Shown here piece after piece: positions 41,333 through 49,976 of a DNA stretch of 64,000 bases. The notes under the pieces were generated by a model that saw only the letters and a list, made by a program, of their open reading frames with translations, was not told the origin of the DNA and did not search any database. This DNA comes from VAZQ01 sp046733355. GTDB taxonomy: Bacteria > Pseudomonadota > Alphaproteobacteria > Rhizobiales > Xanthobacteraceae. The position numbers and the translations under genes are program-made. Each line of letters starts with the position of its first letter. The first letter of the stretch is position 1. The stretch is taken from assembly GCA_046733355.1 (NCBI GenBank), contig JBKPOZ010000031.1:26826-90825 (forward strand), in the 5' to 3' direction.

Positions 41333-41770
41333 ATGCGTCACCTGAACGCCCATCGTAAGCTCAACCGCAAGCCCGAGCACCGCCGCGCCATGTTCGCCAA
41401 CATGGCGGCTGCGCTCATCAAGCACGAGCAGATCGTCACCACTTTGCCGAAGGCGAAGGACCTGCGCCCAATCGTCGAGAAGCTGGTGACGCTGGGCAAG
41501 CGCGGCGACCTGCACGCGCGGCGGCAGGCCATTGCGCGGATGCCGGACCTCGCGATGATCAGGAAGCTGTTCGAGGTCCTGGCGCCCCGCTATCAGGGAC
41601 GCAATGGCGGTTACACGCGCGTGCTCAAGGCGGGGTATCGCCATGGTGATTCCGCCCCCGTGGCAGTGATTGAGTTCGTCGATCGCGATATCGATGCGCG
41701 GGGCAAGGATTCGGGGCCGCCGCCGCAGAAGAAGCAGGCCGAGACGGAGGAGGCCGCCCCAGCAGCCTGA
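41333..41770 (+). CDS. rplQ: 50S ribosomal protein L17
   Basis: 145 residues. MRHLNAHRKLNRKPEHRRAMFANMAAALIKHEQIVTTLPKAK is the standard N-terminus, encircling the tunnel exit. A short Ala/Glu/Gln tail follows residue ~125, as in relatives. Last gene of the ribosomal run. The sequence before the ATG is CTGACATCCGATC, not a Shine-Dalgarno. Confidence 0.97.
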   Translation: MRHLNAHRKLNRKPEHRRAMFANMAAALIKHEQIVTTLPKAKDLRPIVEKLVTLGKRGDLHARRQAIARMPDLAMIRKLFEVLAPRYQGRNGGYTRVLKAGYRHGDSAPVAVIEFVDRDIDARGKDSGPPPQKKQAETEEAAPAA

Positions 41771-42160
41771 TCGAGCATTGGCCCGGACGCAACCCGCGAC
41801 AGGACATACCCGAAGAACAATCAGAATATAGTCCCAAGCGCGTTTGCGCGGTTGCGCTGATAGCCGAATTTGTTCGGAAATATCTGCCGCACTTCGAACC
41901 TACGCTCGCCGCAGCGGCGATTTCTCTGGTCGGATATGTTGTGCCCAGTTTACACTTCTCACTGGCACTGATTTTGTTGTCGACGGCGGGATGACACACA
42001 AAACGACCTAGAAGGAGAGAGAGCTCTCCCCTCCAACAACGTGCATGGGCCCATGTCCGCAACTCGCACCTGAGTTGAGCGAAACGCACGAGCCGCGCTT
42101 TTACCGAGCGCATCATGCGCACTATGATTGGCCGAACATGGACGCGAACAGGAGCTTCAC
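41771..42160. other. Gene-free spacer after rplQ
   Basis: 390 bases without a complete gene. It marks the end of the ribosomal block. A possible degraded SDR-dehydrogenase end lies at 41931-42011 (listed separately). No convincing terminator or promoter was found. Confidence 0.5.
41931..42011 (+). pseudogene. Possible C-terminal remnant of a short-chain dehydrogenase
   Basis: One frame reads LLTGTDFVVDGGMTHKTT then TAG (42009-42011). TG-x-DFVVDGGMT is the typical end of SDR oxidoreductases. No start, nucleotide-binding part or catalytic YxxxK is found upstream, so only a fragment would remain. Short match; chance cannot be excluded. Confidence 0.4.
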
Positions 42161-42619
42161 ATGGCCAGCTATGCTATCCACGTGAACGGGCTTGCATCTT
42201 CCATCGACAGTGACGATCCCGAAAAGCCTCTGCTCTACGTCTTGCGCGAGCTTGGGCTCACTGCTGCGAAATTCGGCTGCGGGCTTGGACAGTGCGGTGC
42301 CTGCACCGTGTGGATCGATGGTCAGTCGCTCCCATCATGCATGATTCCGATAGCGGAACTGAAAAATCGGCGGGTCACCACACTCGAGGGGCTTGGCTCG
42401 GGCTCCCATCCCGTGCAGGCGGCGTTTATCGAGGAGCAGGTGCCCCAATGTGGCTATTGCACCAGCGGCATGATCATGCGTGCCGCCGCACTGCTGGCGC
42501 ACAAAGCCAAGCCCACCGAAGATGATGTTCGCGCCGCGCTCGACGGCAATCTATGCCGCTGCGGCACTCATATCCGTGCAATTCGCGCTGTGATGCGGGC
42601 AGCGGGCCAGGGAGGCTGA
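42161..42619 (+). CDS. (2Fe-2S) subunit of a molybdenum hydroxylase (isoquinoline 1-oxidoreductase alpha type)
   Basis: 152 residues. Carries both iron-sulfur clusters that pass electrons from the molybdenum site. The plant-ferredoxin-like cluster uses Cys40, Cys45, Cys48 and Cys60 (CGLGQCGACTVWIDGQSLPSC pattern); the second uses Cys97, Cys100, Cys132 and Cys134 (CGYC ... LCRCGTH). The ATG at 42161 has AGGAGCTTCAC upstream. The large subunit starts 1 base after the stop. The pair lacks a separate FAD subunit, as in the isoquinoline oxidoreductase/aldehyde oxidase two-subunit type. Confidence 0.9.
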   Translation: MASYAIHVNGLASSIDSDDPEKPLLYVLRELGLTAAKFGCGLGQCGACTVWIDGQSLPSCMIPIAELKNRRVTTLEGLGSGSHPVQAAFIEEQVPQCGYCTSGMIMRAAALLAHKAKPTEDDVRAALDGNLCRCGTHIRAIRAVMRAAGQGG

Positions 42620-42620
42620 G

Positions 42621-44837
42621 ATGACGTTAGTTCGACAATCTCCTCCTTTCTCCCGCCGCGCCGTGCTCAAAGGCGGCGCCCTTACCATCGCGTTCACGGT
42701 AAGCGGTACGCGCGCCGGACTGCTCGCCCAGGAAGCGACCGCACGTATACCGGACGCGACGCAGGTCGATTCTTTTCTTGCCGTGCATGGCGACGGCACC
42801 GTCACGGTCTTCTGCGGGAAAGTCGATCTCGGACAAGGACTGCGCATCGCCATACGACAGATCGCAGCCGAGGAGCTGGGCATCGGCCTCGACAAGCTCA
42901 AATATGTCGAGGGTGATACCGCGCTAACGCCGGACCAGGGCCGGACATCGGGCTCCAGCGGCATCGCGCGCGGCGGCATGCAAATCAGGCAGGCTGCCGC
43001 CACAGCCCGCGAGGCGCTCATCGCGCTTGCGGCGCAACGCCTCAGGGCCAAACCCGATGACCTGGTCGCCATGGATGGGCAGGTACGGCCGAAGGCGGGC
43101 GGCGCCGGCGTGCGGTTCTCAGATCTGATCGGAGATCGACGCTTCGAGCTGAAGCTCGATCCGAAAGCGCCGTTGAAGAGTCCGGCCGCCTACACGATCG
43201 TGGGCAAGCCACTGCCGCGGCCCGATGTGCGCCCGAAGTGCACAGGCAGCCACACATACGTGCACGACTTCACAGTGCCCGGTATGTTGCACGCGCGCGT
43301 GATCCGGCCACCGGCGATCAAGGCCAGGCTCGTATCAGTCGATGAGTCCTCGGTCACCGATCTCGGCGCCAGAGTCATGCGTATCAAAGACTTTCTCGCC
43401 GTCGTGGCGGACGACGAGTGGACGGCGGTGCGCGCGGCGCGGCGCATTCGCGCGCAATGGAGCGAATGGTCAGGCCTGCCCGAGCAAGCTCGCCTCGCTG
43501 CGAGCCTGCAATCCGATCCTGACATTTCCGATGAGGTCATGGTGAAGAAGGGATCGCCAGGATCGCCTCTGCCCGAAGGCTCCAAAAGGCTCGCCGCCAC
43601 CTACTTCTGGCCGATGCAAAGCCATGCTTCGCTCGGTCCCTCCTGCGCCGTTGCGGACGTGCGCGCCGAGAGCGCAACGATCTGGACTGGCTCGCAGGGC
43701 ACTCACGGCAATCGCAAGACATTTGCGCGGTTCCTGCGCTTGCCGCCCGAAAAGGTGCGACTCATCTATCTGGAAGGCTCCGGCTGCTACGGCATGAATG
43801 GCCACGAAGACGCCGCCGCCGATGCGGCAATCATCTCGCAGGCGCTCGGACGGCCGGCGCGGGTTCAGTGGTCGCGCGAGGACGAACACGGATGGGATCC
43901 AAAAGGGCCGCCGCAGCTGCTTACGATATCCGGCGCCGTCGCGAACGGGAGGATTGTGGACTGGCGCACGGAGGCATGGCTGCCAATGACGACCAAGGGA
44001 CTGCCCGACATTCCGCTCATCGGTCCCGCGGCTGCTGGCCTCGATGACGTGCAGGGACTCAATCCCGGCCTGATCTCTCAGAATTGCGATCCGCCCTATA
44101 CGGCCGACAATGTGATGGTGCTCGTTCATTGGCTCAAAGACGCGCCGTTGCGGCCTGCGCCGCTGCGATCACCCGGCAAACCAGCCAATTGCTTTGCAGT
44201 CGAGAGCTTCGTCGACGAGCTGGCGTCGGCAATCGCCGTTGATCCGGTGGAGTTTCGACTGCGCGGCCTCAACAATCCGCGGGCCATTGAGGTCATCAAA
44301 CGCGTTGCCGCGTTGATGAACTGGCAATCACGACCGTCGCCGAATCCTGATACGAATGTGCAGGTCGCGCGCGGACGCGGCATGGCCTACGTCCATTACA
44401 AGCACTCCGAAACGTATGTGGCGATCGGCATGGAGGTCGCGGTCGAGCGCGCGAGCCGCCGGATCAAGGTCGAGCGCGTCGCCTGTGCGCATGACTGCGG
44501 GCAAATCATCAACCCCAACGGAGTACGTGGTCAGGTCGAGGGATGCATCTTGCAAACGCTCAGCCGGGTGTTGAAAGAGGAAGTCAAATTCGACCACTCG
44601 CGCGTGGTGAGCACCGACTGGTCGAGTTACCCGATCCTGATCTTCTCGGAGGTGCCCAAGCTCGACATTGAGCTGATCGACCGTCCGAACGAGCCGGCAA
44701 TGGGTGCAGGCGAAGCGGCGTGCACACCGGTGGGCGCCGCGCTCGCCAATGCCGTCTTCGACGCAATCGGGGTGAGGCTGCGCACCGTTCCGTTCACGCA
44801 GGAAAACATCGACGCCGCATGGGGCAAGTCGAGCTGA
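42621..44837 (+). CDS. Molybdopterin-binding subunit of a molybdenum hydroxylase (isoquinoline 1-oxidoreductase beta type)
   Basis: 738 residues. The N-terminus has a twin-arginine signal (SRRAVLKGGALTIAFTV), so the folded, cofactor-loaded complex is probably exported with its small partner. Family landmarks are FCGKVDLGQGLRIAIRQIAAEELG, GRTSGSSGIARGG, SHASLGPSCAVADV, and the C-terminal GAGEAACTPVGAALANAVFDAIG with the Glu expected at the active site (GAGEA). Natural substrate unknown; relatives hydroxylate N-heteroaromatics or oxidise aldehydes. No cofactor insertion (xdhC/coxI-like) gene is visible nearby. Confidence 0.9.
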   Translation: MTLVRQSPPFSRRAVLKGGALTIAFTVSGTRAGLLAQEATARIPDATQVDSFLAVHGDGTVTVFCGKVDLGQGLRIAIRQIAAEELGIGLDKLKYVEGDTALTPDQGRTSGSSGIARGGMQIRQAAATAREALIALAAQRLRAKPDDLVAMDGQVRPKAGGAGVRFSDLIGDRRFELKLDPKAPLKSPAAYTIVGKPLPRPDVRPKCTGSHTYVHDFTVPGMLHARVIRPPAIKARLVSVDESSVTDLGARVMRIKDFLAVVADDEWTAVRAARRIRAQWSEWSGLPEQARLAASLQSDPDISDEVMVKKGSPGSPLPEGSKRLAATYFWPMQSHASLGPSCAVADVRAESATIWTGSQGTHGNRKTFARFLRLPPEKVRLIYLEGSGCYGMNGHEDAAADAAIISQALGRPARVQWSREDEHGWDPKGPPQLLTISGAVANGRIVDWRTEAWLPMTTKGLPDIPLIGPAAAGLDDVQGLNPGLISQNCDPPYTADNVMVLVHWLKDAPLRPAPLRSPGKPANCFAVESFVDELASAIAVDPVEFRLRGLNNPRAIEVIKRVAALMNWQSRPSPNPDTNVQVARGRGMAYVHYKHSETYVAIGMEVAVERASRRIKVERVACAHDCGQIINPNGVRGQVEGCILQTLSRVLKEEVKFDHSRVVSTDWSSYPILIFSEVPKLDIELIDRPNEPAMGAGEAACTPVGAALANAVFDAIGVRLRTVPFTQENIDAAWGKSS

Positions 44838-44933
44838 CGCTTCGCCATCGACGTGCCCACCCCCTTCGCCTGAGCTGGACGCGCGGCTCCCCTCCCGTAC
44901 AGTTCGCGCGAGAGCATATCCGTATGCCTCGTG

Positions 44934-44939
44934 TATAGT
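44934..44939 (+). promoter_or_regulatory. Possible -10 element of the cystathionine beta-synthase gene
   Basis: TATAGT ends 5 bases before the ATG at 44945, so transcription would begin at or near the start codon. No clear -35 element. No Shine-Dalgarno precedes the ATG. Confidence 0.35.
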
Positions 44940-44944
44940 GGCGC

Positions 44945-46315
44945 ATGGTCTCCGTACTCGATCTCATCGGCGCTACTCCGCTCGTCGAAGTTACCCGCAT
45001 CGATCGCGGTCCCTGCCGCCTGTTTCTGAAGCTCGAAAGCGCCAATCCGTCCGGCTCGATAAAGGATCGACCGGCGCGCACCATGATCGAGGCGGCGGAG
45101 GCCGACGGCCGATTGAAGCCGGGCGGCACCATCATTGAGGCGACGGCGGGCAATACCGGGCTTGGCCTTGCGCTTGTCGGCGGCCGCAAGGGCTATCGCA
45201 CGCTGCTGATCGTGCCGGACAAGATGGCACGCGAGAAAGTGTTGCACGCGAAAGCCATGGGGGCCGAGGTCATCATCACGCGGTCGGACGTGGAAAAAGG
45301 TCACCCCGATTACTACCAGGATCTCGCGCAGGCCGTCGCACGGCGCACCAACAACGGTTTTTTTGTCAACCAATTTGCCAATCCTGCCAACCCGGAGGCC
45401 CATGCCAAGACGACGGGGCCGGAAATTCATCAGCAGATGGACGGCGATGTCGATGCCATCGTTGTCGGCGTTGGCTCCGGCGGCACCTTGACCGGCGTAG
45501 GCTGCTACTTCCGAAACGTATCGCCCCGGACCGCGATGGTGCTTGCCGATCCGGAAGGCTCCGTGCTTGCTCCTTTGTTCAAGACCGGCACGCTGGCAGC
45601 GGCCGGGAGCTGGGCGGTGGAAGGGATCGGCGAGGATTTCGTGCCGCCTAACGCCGACCTGTCGCTGCTGAGCGACGCCTACACAATTCCCGATTCCGAA
45701 AGCTTTGCCATGGCGCGCGAGCTCCTGCGCGCGGAAGGCGTGCTGGCCGGCTCCTCCTCCGGGACCTTGCTGGCGGCGGCTTTGCGCTATTGCCGCGCGC
45801 AAACGCGGCCAAAGCGCGTGGTGACGCTCGTCTGCGATTCGGGTGCGAAATACCTCTCCAAGGTATTCAATCCCGCCTTTCTGGCACAGGAAGGCTGGGC
45901 GCATCTGCAGCGCCACGGCACCGTGGGTGACGTCGTCATCAACCGTTTCGATGAGGGCACCGCAGTAGTTGTGCGTCCGGACGACAATCTGCGCACCGTG
46001 TTTGCGCGCATGCGCTCGGCCGATGTTTCGCAGTTGCCCGTAGTGGACGAACGCGCGCACGTGGTTGGCCTCGTGGACGAAAGCGATGTGCTCGCCGCCC
46101 TGCTTACCGCAGATGGCGATGCCAATAAGATATTCGCGCAGCCGGTAAAACAGGTGATGGTGACCCGTCTCGAGACGATTTCCGCCGATGCGCCGATTGC
46201 CGATCTCGTATCGCTCTTCCGCAAGGATTACGTGGCCATCGTCATGGAAGGCGAGCGCTTCCTCGGCCTGGCAACGCGTCTCGACCTGATCAATTATTTT
46301 CGTATCGCCCCGTGA
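44945..46315 (+). CDS. Cystathionine beta-synthase with tandem CBS domains
   Basis: 456 residues. The PLP fold-type II catalytic domain (about 1-320) has the Schiff-base lysine in SGSIKDRPA (Lys40), the cofactor loop ATAGNTGLGLA, and GVGSGGTLTG for the phosphate. Two CBS motifs follow (about 335-390 and 400-456), typical of cystathionine beta-synthase rather than plain cysteine synthase. It would condense serine and homocysteine. The next gene encodes the gamma-lyase, so together they make the reverse transsulfuration route from homocysteine to cysteine. Confidence 0.9.
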   Translation: MVSVLDLIGATPLVEVTRIDRGPCRLFLKLESANPSGSIKDRPARTMIEAAEADGRLKPGGTIIEATAGNTGLGLALVGGRKGYRTLLIVPDKMAREKVLHAKAMGAEVIITRSDVEKGHPDYYQDLAQAVARRTNNGFFVNQFANPANPEAHAKTTGPEIHQQMDGDVDAIVVGVGSGGTLTGVGCYFRNVSPRTAMVLADPEGSVLAPLFKTGTLAAAGSWAVEGIGEDFVPPNADLSLLSDAYTIPDSESFAMARELLRAEGVLAGSSSGTLLAAALRYCRAQTRPKRVVTLVCDSGAKYLSKVFNPAFLAQEGWAHLQRHGTVGDVVINRFDEGTAVVVRPDDNLRTVFARMRSADVSQLPVVDERAHVVGLVDESDVLAALLTADGDANKIFAQPVKQVMVTRLETISADAPIADLVSLFRKDYVAIVMEGERFLGLATRLDLINYFRIAP

Positions 46316-46349
46316 GCACTGCTCGTCCGCATGCCCGCCGCTCGTTAAG

Positions 46350-47519
46350 ATGCCGGGCATGAGCAGGCCGAATCAGCTCGGGTTTGGGACGCGATGCGTG
46401 CATGCGGGCCAGGAGCCCGACCCCACCACCGGCGCGGTGATGATGCCGATCTATGCCACCTCCACCTATGTGCAGCAGTCTCCGGGCGTGCACAAAGGCT
46501 ACGATTATGCGCGCACGCAGAACCCGACGCGTGCGGCATTCGAGCGCTGCGTTGCGGACCTCGAAGGTGGGAGTGCGGCCTTTGCCTTCGCCTCCGGGCT
46601 CGCCGCGATCTCGACCACGCTCGAATGCCTCGCTGCGGGCTCGCATATCATCGTCACCGACGATCTTTATGGAGGATCGCGGCGACTGTTTGATCGGGTG
46701 CGCGCTCGCTCCGCCGGTCTTGAAGTGACGTATCTCGACATGAGCGACCTGGACGCTGTGGAAGCCGCAATGCGGCCAAATACGCGGCTGATCTGGGTGG
46801 AGACGCCGACCAATCCGCTTCTGAAGCTCGTCGATCTTGAGCGCATCGCTGCGCTTGCCCGCAGGCGCGGCATTTTGTCGGCTGCCGACAACACTTTTGC
46901 CACCCCTTACGTGCAGTGCCCGCTCGAGCACGGATTCGATCTCGTGATCCACTCGACCACGAAATACCTCAACGGCCATTCCGACATGATCGGCGGCGTG
47001 GCTGCGGTAGGCGGCAACGCCGAGCTGCGCGATCAAGTGGGCTTCCTGCAGAATGCCATCGGCGCCATTCAGGGACCGTTCGACTCGTTTCTCGCCTTGC
47101 GCGGTCTGAAGACGCTTGCGCTTCGCATGGAGCGCCACTGCGCGTCGGCGCTGGGGATTGCGACGTGGCTGGAGCGCCATCCAAAAGTTCGACGGGTGTT
47201 CTATCCCGGTCTCGCCAGCCATGCGCAGCACGCGCTTGCGAAAACACAGATGCGCGCGTTCGGCGGAATGATCTCAGCCGAGCTGGCCGGCACTCTCGAT
47301 GATACGCGCCGCTTCCTCGAGCGCTGCCGGCTGTTCTCGCTTGCCGAGAGCCTGGGCGGAGTCGAGAGCCTGATCGAGCACCCGGCGCTCATGACGCATG
47401 CCTCGTTGCGACCCGAGGTGCGCGCCGCCTTGAATATCGGGGATACGCTCGTACGGTTGTCGGTGGGAGTTGAGGATCCCGATGATCTCATCGACGATCT
47501 CGCCGTCGCGCTCGGCTAG
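46350..47519 (+). CDS. Cystathionine gamma-lyase family PLP enzyme
   Basis: 389 residues, fold-type I Cys/Met-metabolism family. The PLP lysine lies in HSTTKYLNGHSD (Lys205) and other landmarks are YDYARTQNPTRAAFE, SGLAAISTTLECL and SLGGVESLIEHPA (with the Glu found in gamma-lyases and gamma-synthases). The cystathionine gamma-lyase call rests on the cystathionine beta-synthase gene 34 bases upstream; a gamma-synthase cannot be excluded by sequence alone. The ATG at 46359 is an alternative start. Confidence 0.87.
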   Translation: MPGMSRPNQLGFGTRCVHAGQEPDPTTGAVMMPIYATSTYVQQSPGVHKGYDYARTQNPTRAAFERCVADLEGGSAAFAFASGLAAISTTLECLAAGSHIIVTDDLYGGSRRLFDRVRARSAGLEVTYLDMSDLDAVEAAMRPNTRLIWVETPTNPLLKLVDLERIAALARRRGILSAADNTFATPYVQCPLEHGFDLVIHSTTKYLNGHSDMIGGVAAVGGNAELRDQVGFLQNAIGAIQGPFDSFLALRGLKTLALRMERHCASALGIATWLERHPKVRRVFYPGLASHAQHALAKTQMRAFGGMISAELAGTLDDTRRFLERCRLFSLAESLGGVESLIEHPALMTHASLRPEVRAALNIGDTLVRLSVGVEDPDDLIDDLAVALG

Positions 47520-47522
47520 CAG

Positions 47523-48704
47523 ATGAGCTCGATGCGCGTGCAGGTGGGTATCGTGGGGGCGGGTCCTGCCGGCCTCATGCTCGCGCATCTCCTGCATCGT
47601 GCCGGCATCGACACCATCGTATTGGAGGATCGCAGCCGGCCTTACGTCGAGAACCGCATCCGCGCCGGGCTTCTCGAGCAGTGGGCGACGGATCTTCTTG
47701 TCGAGATCGGAGCCGGCGCGCGCATGCAGCGCGAAGGGATGTTTCACAATGGCGTCCACTTCGCGTTCAACCAGACATTGCACTACATCAATTTCCGCGA
47801 GCTGGTGGGAAAAGGCGTCACCATTTACGGCCAGCAGGAGATCGTCAAAGACCTGATCGAGCTTCGCCTGGGCCAGGGTGGCAAGATTTTCTTTGAAGTG
47901 AGCGATGTGAGCGTGCACGATGTCCTGGGATCGCAGCCCACAATACGTTTCCGGCATGAAGACGCCGAGCATCAAATCGATTGCGACTTCATCGGCGGCT
48001 GCGACGGCTTCCACGGCATTTGCCGGCCCAGCATCCCCAATGGCGTGCTCACCGCCTACGATCGCGAATACCCGTTCGGCTGGCTGGGCATTCTCTCGCA
48101 ATCGCCTCCCCCCGAGGACGAGCTGATCTACTCCTACCACGAGCGCGGCTTTGCCCTTTACACGATGCGCTCACCCGCCTTGTCGCGGCTGTACGTGCAA
48201 TGCAATCCGGACGACGATATCGAGAACTGGCCCGATACCCGCATCTGGGAGGAGCTGCATGCGCGGCTTGGCGGAACGCGAAAGCTTGCCGAGGGAAGGA
48301 TTTTGCAAAAGGCGATTACGCCGATGCGCAGTTTCGTCGCCGAGCCGATGCAATACGGCAGGCTCTATCTGGCCGGCGACTCTGCCCATATTCAGCCGGC
48401 CACGGGTGCCAAAGGCATGAACCTCGCCTTTGCAGATGTGGTGGTGCTCGCCCGCGCGCTTGCCGGGTTCTACTGTTCCGGCCGCACCGATCTGCTTGAG
48501 CAATACTCGGCCACGTGTCTGCGGCGCGTGTGGAAGGCACAGCGCTTCTCGTGGTGGATGACGCAGATGTTTCATCTCGATCCCAGGCACAACGCATTCG
48601 ATCGCAAGCGCCAGCTCGCCGATCTGGACTATGTCACAAGCTCGGAGCCCGCCTCGCGCTCGCTCGCCGAGAACTATGCCGGGCTCCCTGTCGAAGTTGC
48701 GTAG
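47523..48704 (+). CDS. pobA: 4-hydroxybenzoate 3-monooxygenase
   Basis: 393 residues, the usual length. FAD dinucleotide fold GIVGAGPAGLMLAHLL at the N-terminus, RIRAGLLEQ for substrate and flavin binding, GGCDGFHGICRPSIP, and the second FAD motif YLAGDSAHIQPATGAKGMN are all family-typical. Converts 4-hydroxybenzoate to protocatechuate with NADPH and O2. No pobR or protocatechuate genes are nearby. Its stop codon TAG (48702-48704) is the first part of a repeat element that follows. Confidence 0.94.
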   Translation: MSSMRVQVGIVGAGPAGLMLAHLLHRAGIDTIVLEDRSRPYVENRIRAGLLEQWATDLLVEIGAGARMQREGMFHNGVHFAFNQTLHYINFRELVGKGVTIYGQQEIVKDLIELRLGQGGKIFFEVSDVSVHDVLGSQPTIRFRHEDAEHQIDCDFIGGCDGFHGICRPSIPNGVLTAYDREYPFGWLGILSQSPPPEDELIYSYHERGFALYTMRSPALSRLYVQCNPDDDIENWPDTRIWEELHARLGGTRKLAEGRILQKAITPMRSFVAEPMQYGRLYLAGDSAHIQPATGAKGMNLAFADVVVLARALAGFYCSGRTDLLEQYSATCLRRVWKAQRFSWWMTQMFHLDPRHNAFDRKRQLADLDYVTSSEPASRSLAENYAGLPVEVA

Positions 48705-48874
48705 GGTGGGCAAAGGCGCGCAAATGCCAATCGTGCCACACAATGTGGTGTGGTGTGCGCGCCGTGCCCACGCGCATGCGGCCCTGCTGCAAGCGCTTTC
48801 ATCGCGTGGGCACGGGGCCACGCAAGAATGCGCCCTTAAAGCAGTTGCGTGTACGGCCCCTTTGCCCACCCTAC
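48701..48874. repeat. Repeat element bounded by GTAGGGTGGGCAAAGG inverted ends (copy A)
   Basis: GTAGGGTGGGCAAAGG at 48701-48716 is matched by its exact inverted complement at 48859-48874. The inner part also has paired GTGGGCACGG / CCGTGCCCACG segments. A second element with similar ends is at 60875-61056. This vocabulary is common in proteobacterial intergenic repeats. No transposase is encoded. Confidence 0.8.
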
Positions 48875-48884
48875 GGTCGCGCTA

Positions 48885-49976
48885 GTGGAAGTTCTTGTGG
48901 TGGGTGCCGGAGTGGTCGGGCTTGCCGTCGCCCGTGCCCTGGCGCTCGCCGGACACGAAGTAGTCATTGCTGAAGCGACGAATGCCATCGGAACCGGCGT
49001 CTCCTCGCGCAACAGCGAGGTGATTCACGCCGGGCTTTATTATCCAACCGGCTCGCGGCGTGCCTATCACTGTCCGCGCTCACGCCGCATGCTTTATGCG
49101 TTCTGCGAAAGCCACGGCGTGCCCCACCGCAAGACCGGCAAGCTCGTGGTTGCGACGAGCCAAGCCGAGCTTCCGAATCTCGAAAAAATCCGCAAACAAT
49201 CAGAGAGCAACGGCGTCGAAGGCGTGAAGATCATCGATGCCGCAACGGCGAAGCGGCTTGAGCCGGAGCTTTTCTGCGTCGCGGCGATGCATTCACTGGA
49301 AACCGGTGTCGTCGACAGTCATCGTCTCATGCTGGCGTTGCGGGGTGATCTCGAAGACCGCGGCGGCTTCATAGCATTCAACACGCCGGTCGAACGGCTG
49401 GTGCCGAAACAAAACGGATGGATCGTATATTTCGGCGGCGATCAGGCGGAGCCTATGCGCTTTGACGCAGTGGTCAACAGCGCCGGGCTGCGCGCGCAGC
49501 GGCTTGCACTTGCGACCGAGGGCTATCCTGCCGAGCGCGTGCCACGTCTTGTTCTCGCCAAGGGCAATTATTTCAGCTGCAGTCGTACCGCGTTCTCACA
49601 TCTCATCTATCCGGTTCCGGTACCTGGCGGGCTTGGCGTTCACGTCACCATCGATCTGGCCGGGCGGATGCGCTTCGGACCGGACGTGGAGTGGATTGAA
49701 AGGGAAGATTACGACGTGGATGCGCGCCGGGCGGCGTCTTTCTACGAGCGCATCCGGACGTATTGGCCCAAGCTACCGGACGGCGCGCTGGCGCCCGACT
49801 ACTGCGGCATCAGACCCAAGCTCAGCGGCCCCGGCGAACCGGCGGCCGATTTCATGATCGAGGGGCCGGTGCAGCATGGGCTCAGCCGCCTGGTGCACCT
49901 GTTTGGTATCGAATCGCCGGGACTTACCTGTGCGCTGTCGATCGCCGAGGAGGTGGCCGGTTATCTGTCGGCCTGA
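48885..49976 (+). CDS. FAD-dependent oxidoreductase, L-2-hydroxyglutarate oxidase-like
   Basis: 363 residues. N-terminal FAD fold VLVVGAGVVGLAVARALALAGHEV and the family motif SSRNSEVIHAGLYYPTGSRRA, typical of the L-2-hydroxyglutarate oxidase/dehydrogenase group, with GLHVTIDLAGRMRFGPDVEW-like C-terminal region (here GVHVTIDLAGRMRFGPD). Start GTG at 48885 gives MEVLVVGAG. An ATG at 48849 is in frame but lies in the repeat element and would add 12 unrelated residues; there is no clear Shine-Dalgarno for either. Its end overlaps the convergent DUF2865 gene by 16 bases. Confidence 0.85.
   Translation: MEVLVVGAGVVGLAVARALALAGHEVVIAEATNAIGTGVSSRNSEVIHAGLYYPTGSRRAYHCPRSRRMLYAFCESHGVPHRKTGKLVVATSQAELPNLEKIRKQSESNGVEGVKIIDAATAKRLEPELFCVAAMHSLETGVVDSHRLMLALRGDLEDRGGFIAFNTPVERLVPKQNGWIVYFGGDQAEPMRFDAVVNSAGLRAQRLALATEGYPAERVPRLVLAKGNYFSCSRTAFSHLIYPVPVPGGLGVHVTIDLAGRMRFGPDVEWIEREDYDVDARRAASFYERIRTYWPKLPDGALAPDYCGIRPKLSGPGEPAADFMIEGPVQHGLSRLVHLFGIESPGLTCALSIAEEVAGYLSA

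Noticed and set aside
41625..42122. 165-codon minus-strand open frame over the rplQ end and spacer
   Set aside because: Antisense to rplQ for a third of its length, Arg/Ser/Cys-rich, no recognisable motif or start signal.
48849..48884. ATG start for the L-2-hydroxyglutarate oxidase-like gene inside the repeat
   Set aside because: It would add 12 residues encoded by the repeat end; family proteins begin at the FAD fold, matching the GTG at 48885. Not excluded experimentally.
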